Origin: Edaphobacter lichenicola
GTDB lineage: Bacteria; Acidobacteriota; Terriglobia; Terriglobales; Acidobacteriaceae
Length of the DNA stretch: 64,000 bases
Direction of reading: 5' to 3'
Assembly (NCBI RefSeq): GCF_014201315.1
Contig: NZ_JACHDY010000003.1
Location: 434,001 to 498,000, forward strand
Shown here: positions 24,831 through 32,002 of the stretch, one piece after another
Numbering within the stretch: position 1 is the stretch's first letter
Layout of the letters: each line of letters opens with the position of its first letter
Notes under the pieces: model-generated
What the model was told of the DNA's origin: nothing
The model's input: only the letters and a program-made list of their open reading frames with translations
Databases searched by the model: none
Translations under genes and position numbers: made by a program

Positions 24831-26102
24831 CTAGAGGATGTGGTGGCGGATCAGCTCGAGGGCGTTCTGGCTGGCCCACCAGCGGATCATCTCGCGGTCG
24901 CCGCGGAGATTGAGCTCTTTGACCTGGGTGTTCTGGGCGCTGGCGAGTGCGATGTAGACGAGGCCGATGGGTTTTTCGGCGTCGGGGCCGGGAGCGCCGG
25001 GACCGGGGCCTGCGATGCAGGTGATGGAGATGCCGAGTGAGGCTCCCGTGCGAGTGCGAATACCTTCGGCAAGGGCGCGCGCTACTTCGGGGGAGACGGG
25101 GCCCTTGGTGGCGACGAGTTCGGAGGGAACGCCGGCAAAGGTGGTCTTGAGTGCGTCGCTGTAGACGACTGCGCCGCCGAGGAAGTAACGCGAGCTGCCG
25201 GCGATGGCGGTGAGCCGCTGGGCGAGGAGGCCGCCGGTGCAGCTTTCCGCGGTGGCGAGGGTGAGGTCGCGAAGGCCGAGGTTGAGGAGCACGACCTCTT
25301 CGAGGGATTCGCCGTGCGAGGAGAAGATCGAGTCTTCCATCTCGGCTTCGATCTTTTCGGTGAGCTCGTCGACGCGTTGCTGGGCTTCGGCGAGGGTGGG
25401 TTTGGCGCAGAGGAAGTGGAGCTGGATCTCGCCTGAGCCGGCGAGGATGGTGGTCTCGACGTCGGGGTATTGCTGGTAGATGGGGGCGGTTCTGGCGTCG
25501 ACGTGCGACTCGGGGATGAGGGCCATGCGGAGGAGGCGCTTGGCGAGATGGCGCGGGGGGAGAGCGGCGGCGAGGCGGGGTTTGACTTCGGTGTCGAAGA
25601 GAGGCTTTAGCTCTCTGGGTGGGCCGGGGAGGAGGATGACGATCTTGCGGATAGGCTGGCCGCTGGCGTCGAGGACGGTGATGTCGAGGAACTGGCCTGG
25701 GGCGCTGCCGGTGGGGTTGTCGAGGACGGTGGCGCCGTCGAGCACGTCGGACTGTTTGGCGTTGTTGGGCGGCATGACCATCTGGCGGGCGGCGAAGCGC
25801 TTGTAGAGCTGGGTGAGGATGGCGGGGTCGGAGCGCAGCGTGAGGTTGAGTGCGGCGGCGACGGCTTCGCGGGTGAGGTCGTCTTCGGTGGGGCCGAGGC
25901 CGCCGGAGAAGACGACGATGTCGGCGCGTGCGATGGCGATGGAGGCGGCGCTGGTGAGGTGGGAGAGATTGTCGCCGACGATGGTCTTGAAGGCGACCTG
26001 GACGCCGAGGTCGTTGAGGCCGTCGGTGAGGTAGAGGGAGTTGGTGTCCTGACGGTGGGGCGTGAGCATCTCGGAGCCGACAGCGATGATTTCAGCGATC
26101 AT
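24831..26102 (-). CDS. cinA: CinA family nicotinamide-nucleotide amidohydrolase
   Basis: The 423-residue protein combines the N-terminal MoaB/MoCF-like domain (EIIAVGSEMLTPHRQDTNSL at the start, VFSGGLGPTEDDLTREAVAA) with the C-terminal CinA domain (LATAESCTGGLLAQRLTAIA, then ITCIAGPGPGAP), which in characterised members deamidates NMN for pyridine nucleotide recycling; the N-terminal domain is linked to ADP-ribose pyrophosphatase activity. The name competence-induced comes from pneumococcus and need not apply here. It lies 78 bases upstream of plsY on the same strand. Confidence 0.92.
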   Translation of the reverse strand: MIAEIIAVGSEMLTPHRQDTNSLYLTDGLNDLGVQVAFKTIVGDNLSHLTSAASIAIARADIVVFSGGLGPTEDDLTREAVAAALNLTLRSDPAILTQLYKRFAARQMVMPPNNAKQSDVLDGATVLDNPTGSAPGQFLDITVLDASGQPIRKIVILLPGPPRELKPLFDTEVKPRLAAALPPRHLAKRLLRMALIPESHVDARTAPIYQQYPDVETTILAGSGEIQLHFLCAKPTLAEAQQRVDELTEKIEAEMEDSIFSSHGESLEEVVLLNLGLRDLTLATAESCTGGLLAQRLTAIAGSSRYFLGGAVVYSDALKTTFAGVPSELVATKGPVSPEVARALAEGIRTRTGASLGISITCIAGPGPGAPGPDAEKPIGLVYIALASAQNTQVKELNLRGDREMIRWWASQNALELIRHHIL

Positions 26103-26190
26103 GAGGGGTGGTGGGCCTTCCAGGCTTTGCGTGTGGCTCGGTGAATTCTGTCAATGATGATATGGGTTGACGCGTGAGTTTTGTGGAGAT

Positions 26191-26658
26191 TCAGTACAGG
26201 CGCTTGCTTTCGAGGAAGCTTTCGGGCGTGCCGTCGGCGGGGTCTACGAAGTGGACGTCGCTGGGATCGCGGCGCGGGGTGTCGACGGCGAGGACGACGA
26301 ATGGCTCTTCGAGGATCTCAGGAATGCCGTGGACGGTGCCCTGTTTGAAGAAGATGAGCTGGCCGGAGCCGACCTCGAAGGGTGGGGCTTCGCCGAGGAA
26401 GAACTTTGCGCGGCCGGAGAGAACGGAGAGGTATTCGTCGCAGGTGGCGTGATAGTGCGCCGTGACTGGGCGGTAGACGCGAAAGACACGGGCGCTGGCG
26501 TGCGGCTCGTCGGTGAGGCGAGTGTCGATCAGCATGGTGTCGGCGCGATCTGGAAAGTTGGCGGCGATCTTCTGGATGTCGAAGACGGCAGAGACGGCGG
26601 CTGCAGAGGCGGCGACTGCGGTGTCTTCGGGTGAGGCGTGGTCGGTGTTGTTCGGCAT
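26191..26658 (-). CDS. Cupin-domain protein
   Basis: A 155-residue single-domain cupin. The two cupin motifs are readable: PVTAHYHATCDEYLSVLSGR (motif 1, with two His and a Glu as likely metal ligands) and GQLIFFKQGTVHGIPE (motif 2, His). Residues 1-30 are low-complexity. I start at ATG 26658, which has GGGGAG 8 bases upstream; the frame is open further but lacks a ribosome site. Substrate unknown; it may be a small sugar- or metabolite-modifying enzyme or a binding protein. Confidence 0.8.
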   Translation of the reverse strand: MPNNTDHASPEDTAVAASAAAVSAVFDIQKIAANFPDRADTMLIDTRLTDEPHASARVFRVYRPVTAHYHATCDEYLSVLSGRAKFFLGEAPPFEVGSGQLIFFKQGTVHGIPEILEEPFVVLAVDTPRRDPSDVHFVDPADGTPESFLESKRLY

Positions 26659-26733
26659 GAGGTAACTCCCCCTATGCATAAGATGACGCACGGGGCCTGA
26701 CGCAGCGGGTAATTCACTCGCGGCTAATTATGC

Positions 26734-28668
26734 TTATGCGAGGTTGTTCTCTGGCTGATGTCCGTTGAGTTCCGTGGCTGGGGGTCGCCCTCCCTGGACG
26801 GGCAGGAAGAGGGAGAAGACGGTGCCGCATCGTGGGGTGATGGTGCGCGAGCGAACGCGCAGGCTGCCGCCGTGCTTTTCGACGAGTTCGCGCGAGACCC
26901 ACAGGCCGAGGCCGGTGCCGGTCTCTTTTTTCGTGGTGAAGAAGGGTTCGAAGACGCTGTTGATGTGCTCGGGGAGGATGCCTTGTCCTGTGTCGGCGAT
27001 GGTGATGCGAACGCCTGGACGCCTGGAGTCCCGGGGATCGGTGGCCGCGCTTGCTTCGAGGCGGATGGTGTCTCCCTTAGAGCATGCGTCGAGGCCGTTG
27101 GCGATGAGATTGGAGAGGATCTGGCGAAGCTCTCCTGCGGTGCCCAGAACCTCACGCTCGGTGGTGGTGTTGACAAGGAGAGTTACGCCGAGAGCTGCGG
27201 CGCGGGGGTGGTAGAAGTCGCTGACCTCGTGGACGACGGTGGCGGGCTTGAAGTGCTCGGCGAGGGAGGTCTCGCGATAGAAGCCGAGCGACTGGCGGGT
27301 GATGTGGGCGATGCGGGTAAGTTCGCTCTCTGCCTGCGAGAGGAGGTGGCGAATCTCGTCGAGTTCGTCGGAGCGGCGGGCGATGTAGACGAGGTTGGTG
27401 AGGCCTTCGAGAGGATTGTTGACCTCGTGCGCCATCGAGGCGGCGAGACGGCCGGCGGCGGCGAGTTTTTCGGCACGCATGAGCGCGCCCTCGGACATGC
27501 GGCGCTCGGTGATGTCGCGGAAGACGAGGACGATGCCGATGATCTTACCGGAGCTGTCGCGAATCGGTGCGCCGCTGTCGTCGATACAGATCTCGGTACC
27601 CTCTTTGGAGACAAGGTAGGTATGGTTGGCCAGGCCGACGACGGTGCCGAGGCGACGCACCTTGTCGACTGGATTTTCGACTTCGGCGCGAGTGTCCTCG
27701 TTGAAGATGGGGAAGACGGTGTGCAGCGAGACCCCGTGGGACTCTTCTTCCTTCCAGCCGGTGAGCCGTTCCGCGACAAGGTTCATGAAGACGATATTGC
27801 CCGCGGTGTCGCAGGCGATGACGGCGTCTCCGATACTTCGGATGGTGGTGTTGAGCCACTGCTCGCGTGCGTAGGATTCGTCGCCGCGTTGCTCGATCTC
27901 TTTGATCTGCTGGTTGTAGGCGGCGGTGAGCAGGCGGAAGATTCTTCGCGTCTCCCACGCGAGAAGAGCAGCGATGAGCGCGGCGGTGAGGACAAGGATG
28001 ATCCTGGCGTTTCGAGTGACCAGGGTATTTTCGGCGGAACGGACGGCGCGACGCTCGATGACGATGTTCAGGAACTCCTCCATCTGGGCGCGTAGATTGT
28101 CCATCTCCTGCTTGCGCTCGAGAAGATCCTGATCGAGGACGGCTGTCTCTTTCGGGAAGGAATCGATCTCGTGATAGGCGGTGAGCTCCCACTGCTTGTG
28201 GTCGGCCTGAAGACGGTGCAGCCGGGCGACTTGATCGGGGCGGTGAACCAGGGAGTAGAGGGTGTCGAACTCGGGCTCGATCTGCAGGTCGGCGGAGTGT
28301 AACGGCTCGAGGAAGACGGGATTGCGGGTGAGGAGAAATCCACGCAGGCCAGTCTCCTCATCGAGGATGAATCTGATCAGCCGGTTGCCGTGGAGAATGA
28401 CCACGTCGGCGCGGTCGATGGCGTCTGCGCTCTCTTCGACACGTTGCAGCCCGTATCCAAGGACCAGAGCGAGAATGGTAAGTGCTGCAATGGGTAGAGC
28501 GAGGAGCCGAAATAAGAGCCTGTTGTAAAGCCGCGATTCCAAAGTATTTTCCTCACGCACGCCTTGCACATCCCAGATCGTGTCCAGAGTAGAGGATTCC
28601 TGGTCAGTACCGATTTTACCGATGCGGGGTCGATCTGGCGACAGGATCGAGGGCGACGCTTCACCCAC
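26734..28668 (-). CDS. CHASE3-PAS sensor histidine kinase
   Basis: A 644-residue inner-membrane sensor. After a polar N-terminus come TM1 (LLALPIAALTILALVLGYGL, about 54-73), a periplasmic CHASE3-type helical region with DEETGLRGFLLTRNP, TM2 (ILVLTAALIAALLAW), a PAS domain (IGDAVIACDTAGNIVFMNLV), the phosphoacceptor box SMAHEVNNPLEGL, and the ATPase domain (N box NLIANGLDA, DTGQGILPE, GTGLGLWVS). No response regulator is adjacent, so it is an orphan kinase. The start could also be further downstream at VREENTLESR. Confidence 0.88.
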   Translation of the reverse strand: MGEASPSILSPDRPRIGKIGTDQESSTLDTIWDVQGVREENTLESRLYNRLLFRLLALPIAALTILALVLGYGLQRVEESADAIDRADVVILHGNRLIRFILDEETGLRGFLLTRNPVFLEPLHSADLQIEPEFDTLYSLVHRPDQVARLHRLQADHKQWELTAYHEIDSFPKETAVLDQDLLERKQEMDNLRAQMEEFLNIVIERRAVRSAENTLVTRNARIILVLTAALIAALLAWETRRIFRLLTAAYNQQIKEIEQRGDESYAREQWLNTTIRSIGDAVIACDTAGNIVFMNLVAERLTGWKEEESHGVSLHTVFPIFNEDTRAEVENPVDKVRRLGTVVGLANHTYLVSKEGTEICIDDSGAPIRDSSGKIIGIVLVFRDITERRMSEGALMRAEKLAAAGRLAASMAHEVNNPLEGLTNLVYIARRSDELDEIRHLLSQAESELTRIAHITRQSLGFYRETSLAEHFKPATVVHEVSDFYHPRAAALGVTLLVNTTTEREVLGTAGELRQILSNLIANGLDACSKGDTIRLEASAATDPRDSRRPGVRITIADTGQGILPEHINSVFEPFFTTKKETGTGLGLWVSRELVEKHGGSLRVRSRTITPRCGTVFSLFLPVQGGRPPATELNGHQPENNLA

Positions 28669-28715
28669 TCAATAATGGAAGCAGTGGTTGCTGCGCGTAA
28701 CGGTATGAGGACAAG

Positions 28716-29789
28716 CTAGATGAGTCTGCGTCCTTCGACGTCCATGGTTACGTGGTAGAGAGCGTCGCGGGTGGCGAGCGTCGCATTGCCGTCCTCGAGG
28801 AACGCAAGGCCTACGAGGTTGCTGCCGGAGACGACGAGAGTGGCCTGATGGTGGCGGTCGATGCGGATAATGCCACGCTGTCCGTGGAGGCTGGCGGCGA
28901 CGTAGAGGTTGTCGTCCACGTCGATGGCCATGCCCTGGGCGCGGCCGAGTCCCTGGAAGAAGACGGTCGCGTTGCCGTCGCGGTCGATGGCGTGGATGAC
29001 CTGGTTGGAGGAGGTGGTGGGTCCGGTGACGAAGAGAGTTCCGGCGTCGTTGAAGGCTAGATGGTAGGCGGCGATGCTGGGTTCGAGTGTGGCGTAGACG
29101 AAGATCTCGCCGCTGGTGCCGTCGATGCTGGCGCGGCTGATCTTGAAGATGGTGCCGGAGCGGTCGCCGACGAAGAGGTTGCCGTCGCGGTCGAAGGCGA
29201 TGCCGGTGGCGATGCCCATGCCTTCGGCGTAGGTGGAGATGGCGCCGTCGGGGGAGATGCGATAGACGGTGCCCTCGGCGCGGGAGCTGGCGTAGAGGTA
29301 GCCGTCGGGACCGAAGGCGAGGCCGGTGGCGTTCATGAGGTCGCGGACGAAGGGCCGGATCTGGAAGTCGCGTTGGATTTGGAAGATCGACACGGGAACG
29401 GCCTGGCCGCGCGAGCCGGAGACGGTGGCGTAGACGTTGCCGTCGGCGTCGACCGCGGGGTTGGCGACGGGGTGGAGATTTTCCGCCATGGGCACCGCGA
29501 CGCGCACGGTCAGCGGGTTGCTGGACTGGCCGCTGCGATGCAGGATCAGGTCGCCGGTGATGGTTCCTTCGGGAACGCGGATGGTGGCGCGGGTGGGACG
29601 GCTAAGCAGAAGTGGAGCTGAGATGTCGCCGATGGTCGCTCGCGGGACGAGGGTGTCGTGGGGTTCGAGGTGTGCGCCGTGAACCTCGATCTCGCCGCCG
29701 GGCATGGCCGCGAGAGGCTTGACGCGGTCCAGATGCGGTGCGGGTGTGTCGGACTTGTCGGGGGTCAGGAGCGAACGAAGTGTGGTCAT
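28716..29789 (-). CDS. IPT/TIG plus SMP-30/NHL-type beta-propeller protein
   Basis: The 357-residue protein starts with a TIG-like immunoglobulin fold (MPGGEIEVHGAHLEP and ISAPLLLSRPTRATIRVP, about 29-95), then repeated propeller blades with the D-x-D-G-N pattern: DADGNVYATVSGS, GPDGYLYASSRAEGT, DRDGNLFVGDRSG, DVDDNLYVAASLHG. Such propellers include gluconolactonases, but the metal ligands of a true SMP-30 enzyme are not evident, so I only predict a binding or lactonase-like protein. There is no signal peptide. It stands between pgpA and the histidine kinase on the same strand. Confidence 0.75.
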   Translation of the reverse strand: MTTLRSLLTPDKSDTPAPHLDRVKPLAAMPGGEIEVHGAHLEPHDTLVPRATIGDISAPLLLSRPTRATIRVPEGTITGDLILHRSGQSSNPLTVRVAVPMAENLHPVANPAVDADGNVYATVSGSRGQAVPVSIFQIQRDFQIRPFVRDLMNATGLAFGPDGYLYASSRAEGTVYRISPDGAISTYAEGMGIATGIAFDRDGNLFVGDRSGTIFKISRASIDGTSGEIFVYATLEPSIAAYHLAFNDAGTLFVTGPTTSSNQVIHAIDRDGNATVFFQGLGRAQGMAIDVDDNLYVAASLHGQRGIIRIDRHHQATLVVSGSNLVGLAFLEDGNATLATRDALYHVTMDVEGRRLI

Positions 29790-29830
29790 GGCTGTTTTAG
29801 CGTAGACCGGCGTGGGTAGGAGTGCAAGGT

Positions 29831-29846
29831 GTCCTGCCGGACGGGG
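29831..29846 (+). repeat. Truncated REP-like element
   Basis: Only the first 16 bases of the family, GTCCTGCCGGACGGGG, remain, including the GTCC/GGAC hairpin, just downstream of the pgpA stop. Confidence 0.55.
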
Positions 29847-29849
29847 TTT

Positions 29850-30359
29850 CTAAAAAAAGAGGTGAATGAGCTGCGCGATGGCGAGAGCGAAGAGGCCGGC
29901 ACCTACGTCGTCGAGCATGATGCCGGTACCGCCGGGCAGGCGCTCGAGCTGGCGGATGGGCGGCGGCTTGAGGATATCGAAGAAGCGAAAGAGTAGAAGC
30001 GAGATCGCGGCGTGTTGCCAGTCGGCGGGGATGGCGATGAGGGCGATGAGCTGGCCGGCGACCTCGTCGATGACGACGTGGCCGGGATCTTCGCGGCCGG
30101 ACTCGTGGGCGACGATGGTGGCGGCGGGGATGCCGATGAGCGTGGCGAGGATCGCGGCGATGGTTGTGCCGATCGCGAGCGCGACTGGAGCCGGATGGAG
30201 GAGGTGGGCCGCAGCGTACCAGAGCAGGACGGCGGAGATGCTGCCGTAGGTGCCGGGGCCGGGCTTCAGCAGGCCTGTTCCGAAGAAGGTGCCGATGGCC
30301 CACGCCCAGAGGGTCTTCTTTTCGGAAGGCGGATGGGTCTGGATGTTGGAGTTCGCCAC
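29850..30359 (-). CDS. pgpA: Phosphatidylglycerophosphatase A
   Basis: Dephosphorylates phosphatidylglycerol phosphate in membrane phospholipid synthesis. The 169-residue membrane protein shows FFGTGLLKPGPGTYGSISAV near the N-terminus, the acidic HVVIDEVAGQLIAL motif, and RFFDILKPPPIRQLERLPGG, then GIMLDDVGAGLFA, all typical of PgpA. It starts with GTG at 30357-30359; this overlaps the yacG stop codon by one base, so translation is probably coupled. Confidence 0.92.
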   Translation of the reverse strand: MANSNIQTHPPSEKKTLWAWAIGTFFGTGLLKPGPGTYGSISAVLLWYAAAHLLHPAPVALAIGTTIAAILATLIGIPAATIVAHESGREDPGHVVIDEVAGQLIALIAIPADWQHAAISLLLFRFFDILKPPPIRQLERLPGGTGIMLDDVGAGLFALAIAQLIHLFF

Positions 30360-30598
30360 TAGTTCACGTCGTCGTCGTTCTGGCGATTGTGTTTGTTGGA
30401 GCGGGCGAGCTCTTCGAGAAGATCGGGGTCCTGGATGGGCGTGGAGATCTTGTAGTCACCGCTGGCCCATTTGCCGAGATCGATGCGGCGGCAGCGGTCG
30501 GAGCAGAAGGGGAAGTCTTCGCCGGTGGCAAGGACAATGTTGCGGCAGGTGGGGCAGCGGAGGGTCTTGATCTTTGCAGCGGGAGATTTGTTCGACAT
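30359..30598 (-). CDS. yacG: DNA gyrase inhibitor YacG (zinc-binding)
   Basis: The 79-residue protein carries the YacG four-cysteine zinc finger, CPTCRNIV and FCSDRCRRIDLGKWASG, followed by a short acidic tail. In E. coli YacG binds the GyrB C-terminal region and blocks DNA binding. Here it overlaps pgpA by one base. A TAAAAT hexamer ends 9 bases before the ATG with no ribosome site, hinting at a leaderless message. Confidence 0.85.
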   Translation of the reverse strand: MSNKSPAAKIKTLRCPTCRNIVLATGEDFPFCSDRCRRIDLGKWASGDYKISTPIQDPDLLEELARSNKHNRQNDDDVN

Positions 30599-30607
30599 AG
30601 CAACTCT

Positions 30608-30613
30608 ATTTTA
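30608..30613 (-). promoter_or_regulatory. Probable -10 element of yacG-pgpA
   Basis: TAAAAT on the minus strand, 9 bases before the yacG ATG. It has the same position as the TAAACT elements of ftsY and rimO, but no TG extension. Confidence 0.35.
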
Positions 30614-30689
30614 ACTCCTATGGGTGGATGCGAACTGCGCATCTAAAGTTTCAGGTGGGCGAGACACTGTTTCAGATGGAGAGACTGGG

Positions 30690-31499
30690 ATGCTGGGAGC
30701 GCTTCGTTACTGCACGAATCTATCTGCAGGCCGGGCAGGGGGGCTCCTCCTGGCGAGTTTGCTCCTTCTCGGTGTGCCGCCGAGTGCTTCAGGGAGTGCG
30801 CAGCGAAGTGTATCGGTATCGACTCTGGAACCTCTGGCGGCAGGGGTGACGTTGCCGGTGCGGCTGGGTAGAACGCTGCGTGCGGGGAAGACACGCGTTG
30901 GATCGACGGTGGTTGCTAAGACGACGCAGCGAGTTCCAGTGACGGAGGGGACCTACCTCGATCGCGGCGCGGAGTTGGAGGGCAAGGTCGTCGCATCGAT
31001 GGCGGGAGATGGGACGGCTGGCTTGCCATCGGTTCTGTCGATCGTGTTCACCAGCTTGCGATATCACAAGCAGACGATTGGGATGAAGACTAGAGCGATT
31101 GCGATTGCAAACTTCGTGCAGGTGGGCGATACGTTCTTGCCGGTGCAGGGTGGCTCGGACCGTGGGAATTCGAGCGAGGCGAGTTGGACGACGACGCAGG
31201 TGGGGGGCGACCAGGTGGTCCGGTCGGGCTGGGTGGGGTCTGTGGTCGGGAGCGGATTGCGGACGGTTGGACGAGCTGACTACTACGGCGTCTACAGTCT
31301 GCCTGCGGGTGCGACGGGATCTTCTGTGCCGCGAGCGATGGGGGTCTTTTCGACTACGGCTTCGGGGCTGTACGGCTTTGAGAACGGCACTTCGTTGAGC
31401 TCGTCCCGGGGAACGATTACGTTGAGCAGAGTCGGCAAGAGGCTTGAGATGCGGGATGGAGACAATCTGCTGCTGGAGGTTGTCGCTTCTTCGCGATAG
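30690..31499 (+). CDS. Secreted protein of unknown function
   Basis: A 269-residue protein with a Sec signal peptide (GGLLLASLLLLGVPPSASGS, cleavage near residue 28). The mature part starts with a beta-rich domain (PLAAGVTLPVRLGRTLRAGK, then VGSTVVAKTTQRVPVTEGTY), resembling proteins that hold an anchored conjugation/TrbI-like or DUF-type barrel; the pattern G-x-V-x-x-x-V-P-V is common in acidobacterial secreted proteins. The C-terminal half is Gly/Ser-rich. GGAG stands 8 bases before ATG 30690. It is convergent with the ACT gene. Function unknown. Confidence 0.7.
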   Translation: MLGALRYCTNLSAGRAGGLLLASLLLLGVPPSASGSAQRSVSVSTLEPLAAGVTLPVRLGRTLRAGKTRVGSTVVAKTTQRVPVTEGTYLDRGAELEGKVVASMAGDGTAGLPSVLSIVFTSLRYHKQTIGMKTRAIAIANFVQVGDTFLPVQGGSDRGNSSEASWTTTQVGGDQVVRSGWVGSVVGSGLRTVGRADYYGVYSLPAGATGSSVPRAMGVFSTTASGLYGFENGTSLSSSRGTITLSRVGKRLEMRDGDNLLLEVVASSR

Positions 31500-31517
31500 T
31501 TTGGCCACGCAGGAAAA

Positions 31518-31748
31518 CTATCCTGCGTGAAGCTCGACGTCTTCTATGTCTACCTGATGATAGAGCTTTGCCTGAAGGCGCCGCGCGAGCTCGAGTTCGA
31601 CCTCGGTGGTCAGGTTGATCTTGACCCGGTTGTTGAGGAGAACGAGTTCGAGCGAACGGATGACCAGCGATTGCTGATCGAAGATCTGAACCAGTCGCAT
31701 GAGAACTCTTGGTCTTGAGGCGGCGGTGATTTGAAATGTCCATCTCAT
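31518..31748 (-). CDS. ACT-domain protein, IlvM-like
   Basis: A 76-residue protein with the beta-alpha-beta pattern of an ACT domain: MRWTFQITAASRPRVLMRLV, then QIFDQQSLVIRSLELVLL and VKINLTTEVE. Size and pattern match the small regulatory chain of acetolactate synthase II (IlvM type). A strong AGAGGAG ribosome site lies 5 bases upstream. Directly upstream are a terminator hairpin and a leader peptide rich in Leu, Ile and Val codons, so expression is probably attenuated by branched-chain amino acids. A normal IlvN is encoded elsewhere (50.7 kb), so this could be an alternative or auxiliary regulatory subunit. No catalytic gene is adjacent. Confidence 0.78.
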   Translation of the reverse strand: MRWTFQITAASRPRVLMRLVQIFDQQSLVIRSLELVLLNNRVKINLTTEVELELARRLQAKLYHQVDIEDVELHAG

Positions 31749-31775
31749 GCTTACTCCTCTTGGATTGGTTGTGAG

Positions 31776-31816
31776 GAAAAAGAGAAAAGCCGCCAGAGCT
31801 TTCGCTGTGGCGGCTT
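31776..31816 (-). promoter_or_regulatory. Transcription attenuator upstream of the ACT gene
   Basis: On the minus strand AAGCCGCCA (31808-31816) pairs with TGGCGGCTT (31787-31795), followed by TTTTCTCTTTTT: an intrinsic terminator placed between the leader peptide and the ACT gene. AGAGCTT at 31835-31841, next to the leader stop codon, is complementary to AAGCTCT at 31795-31801 inside the hairpin and could form the competing antiterminator. Confidence 0.72.
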
Positions 31817-31839
31817 CGAACTTCAGAGAGACTGAAGCT

Positions 31840-31959
31840 CTACGGCGCGCCACGCGTGGTAATCAGCGAGCTAATGACGGGGATGGACAGGATGCAGCAG
31901 GCAAGCAGAGGCAGAGTGCCTTGCTGGGTCGAGCGCCGTAGCTGCAGAGTGAGAGTCAC
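31840..31959 (-). CDS. Branched-chain amino acid leader peptide
   Basis: A GTG-started frame of 39 residues. Residues 16-33 read LPLLACCILSIPVISSLI, in which 10 of 18 are Leu, Ile or Val; L3, L5 and L7 add more. The stop codon lies 24 bases before the attenuator hairpin. This is the classic arrangement of the enterobacterial ilv leader: when charged Leu/Ile/Val tRNAs are scarce the ribosome stalls and the terminator cannot form. A TAGAAT hexamer ends about 11 bases upstream of the GTG, so the transcript may be nearly leaderless. The start is uncertain because no Shine-Dalgarno is seen. Confidence 0.65.
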   Translation of the reverse strand: MTLTLQLRRSTQQGTLPLLACCILSIPVISSLITTRGAP

Positions 31960-32002
31960 TGTGTTTGTAATTCTATCTTGAGCGGCGACGGATGCCGATG
32001 AT

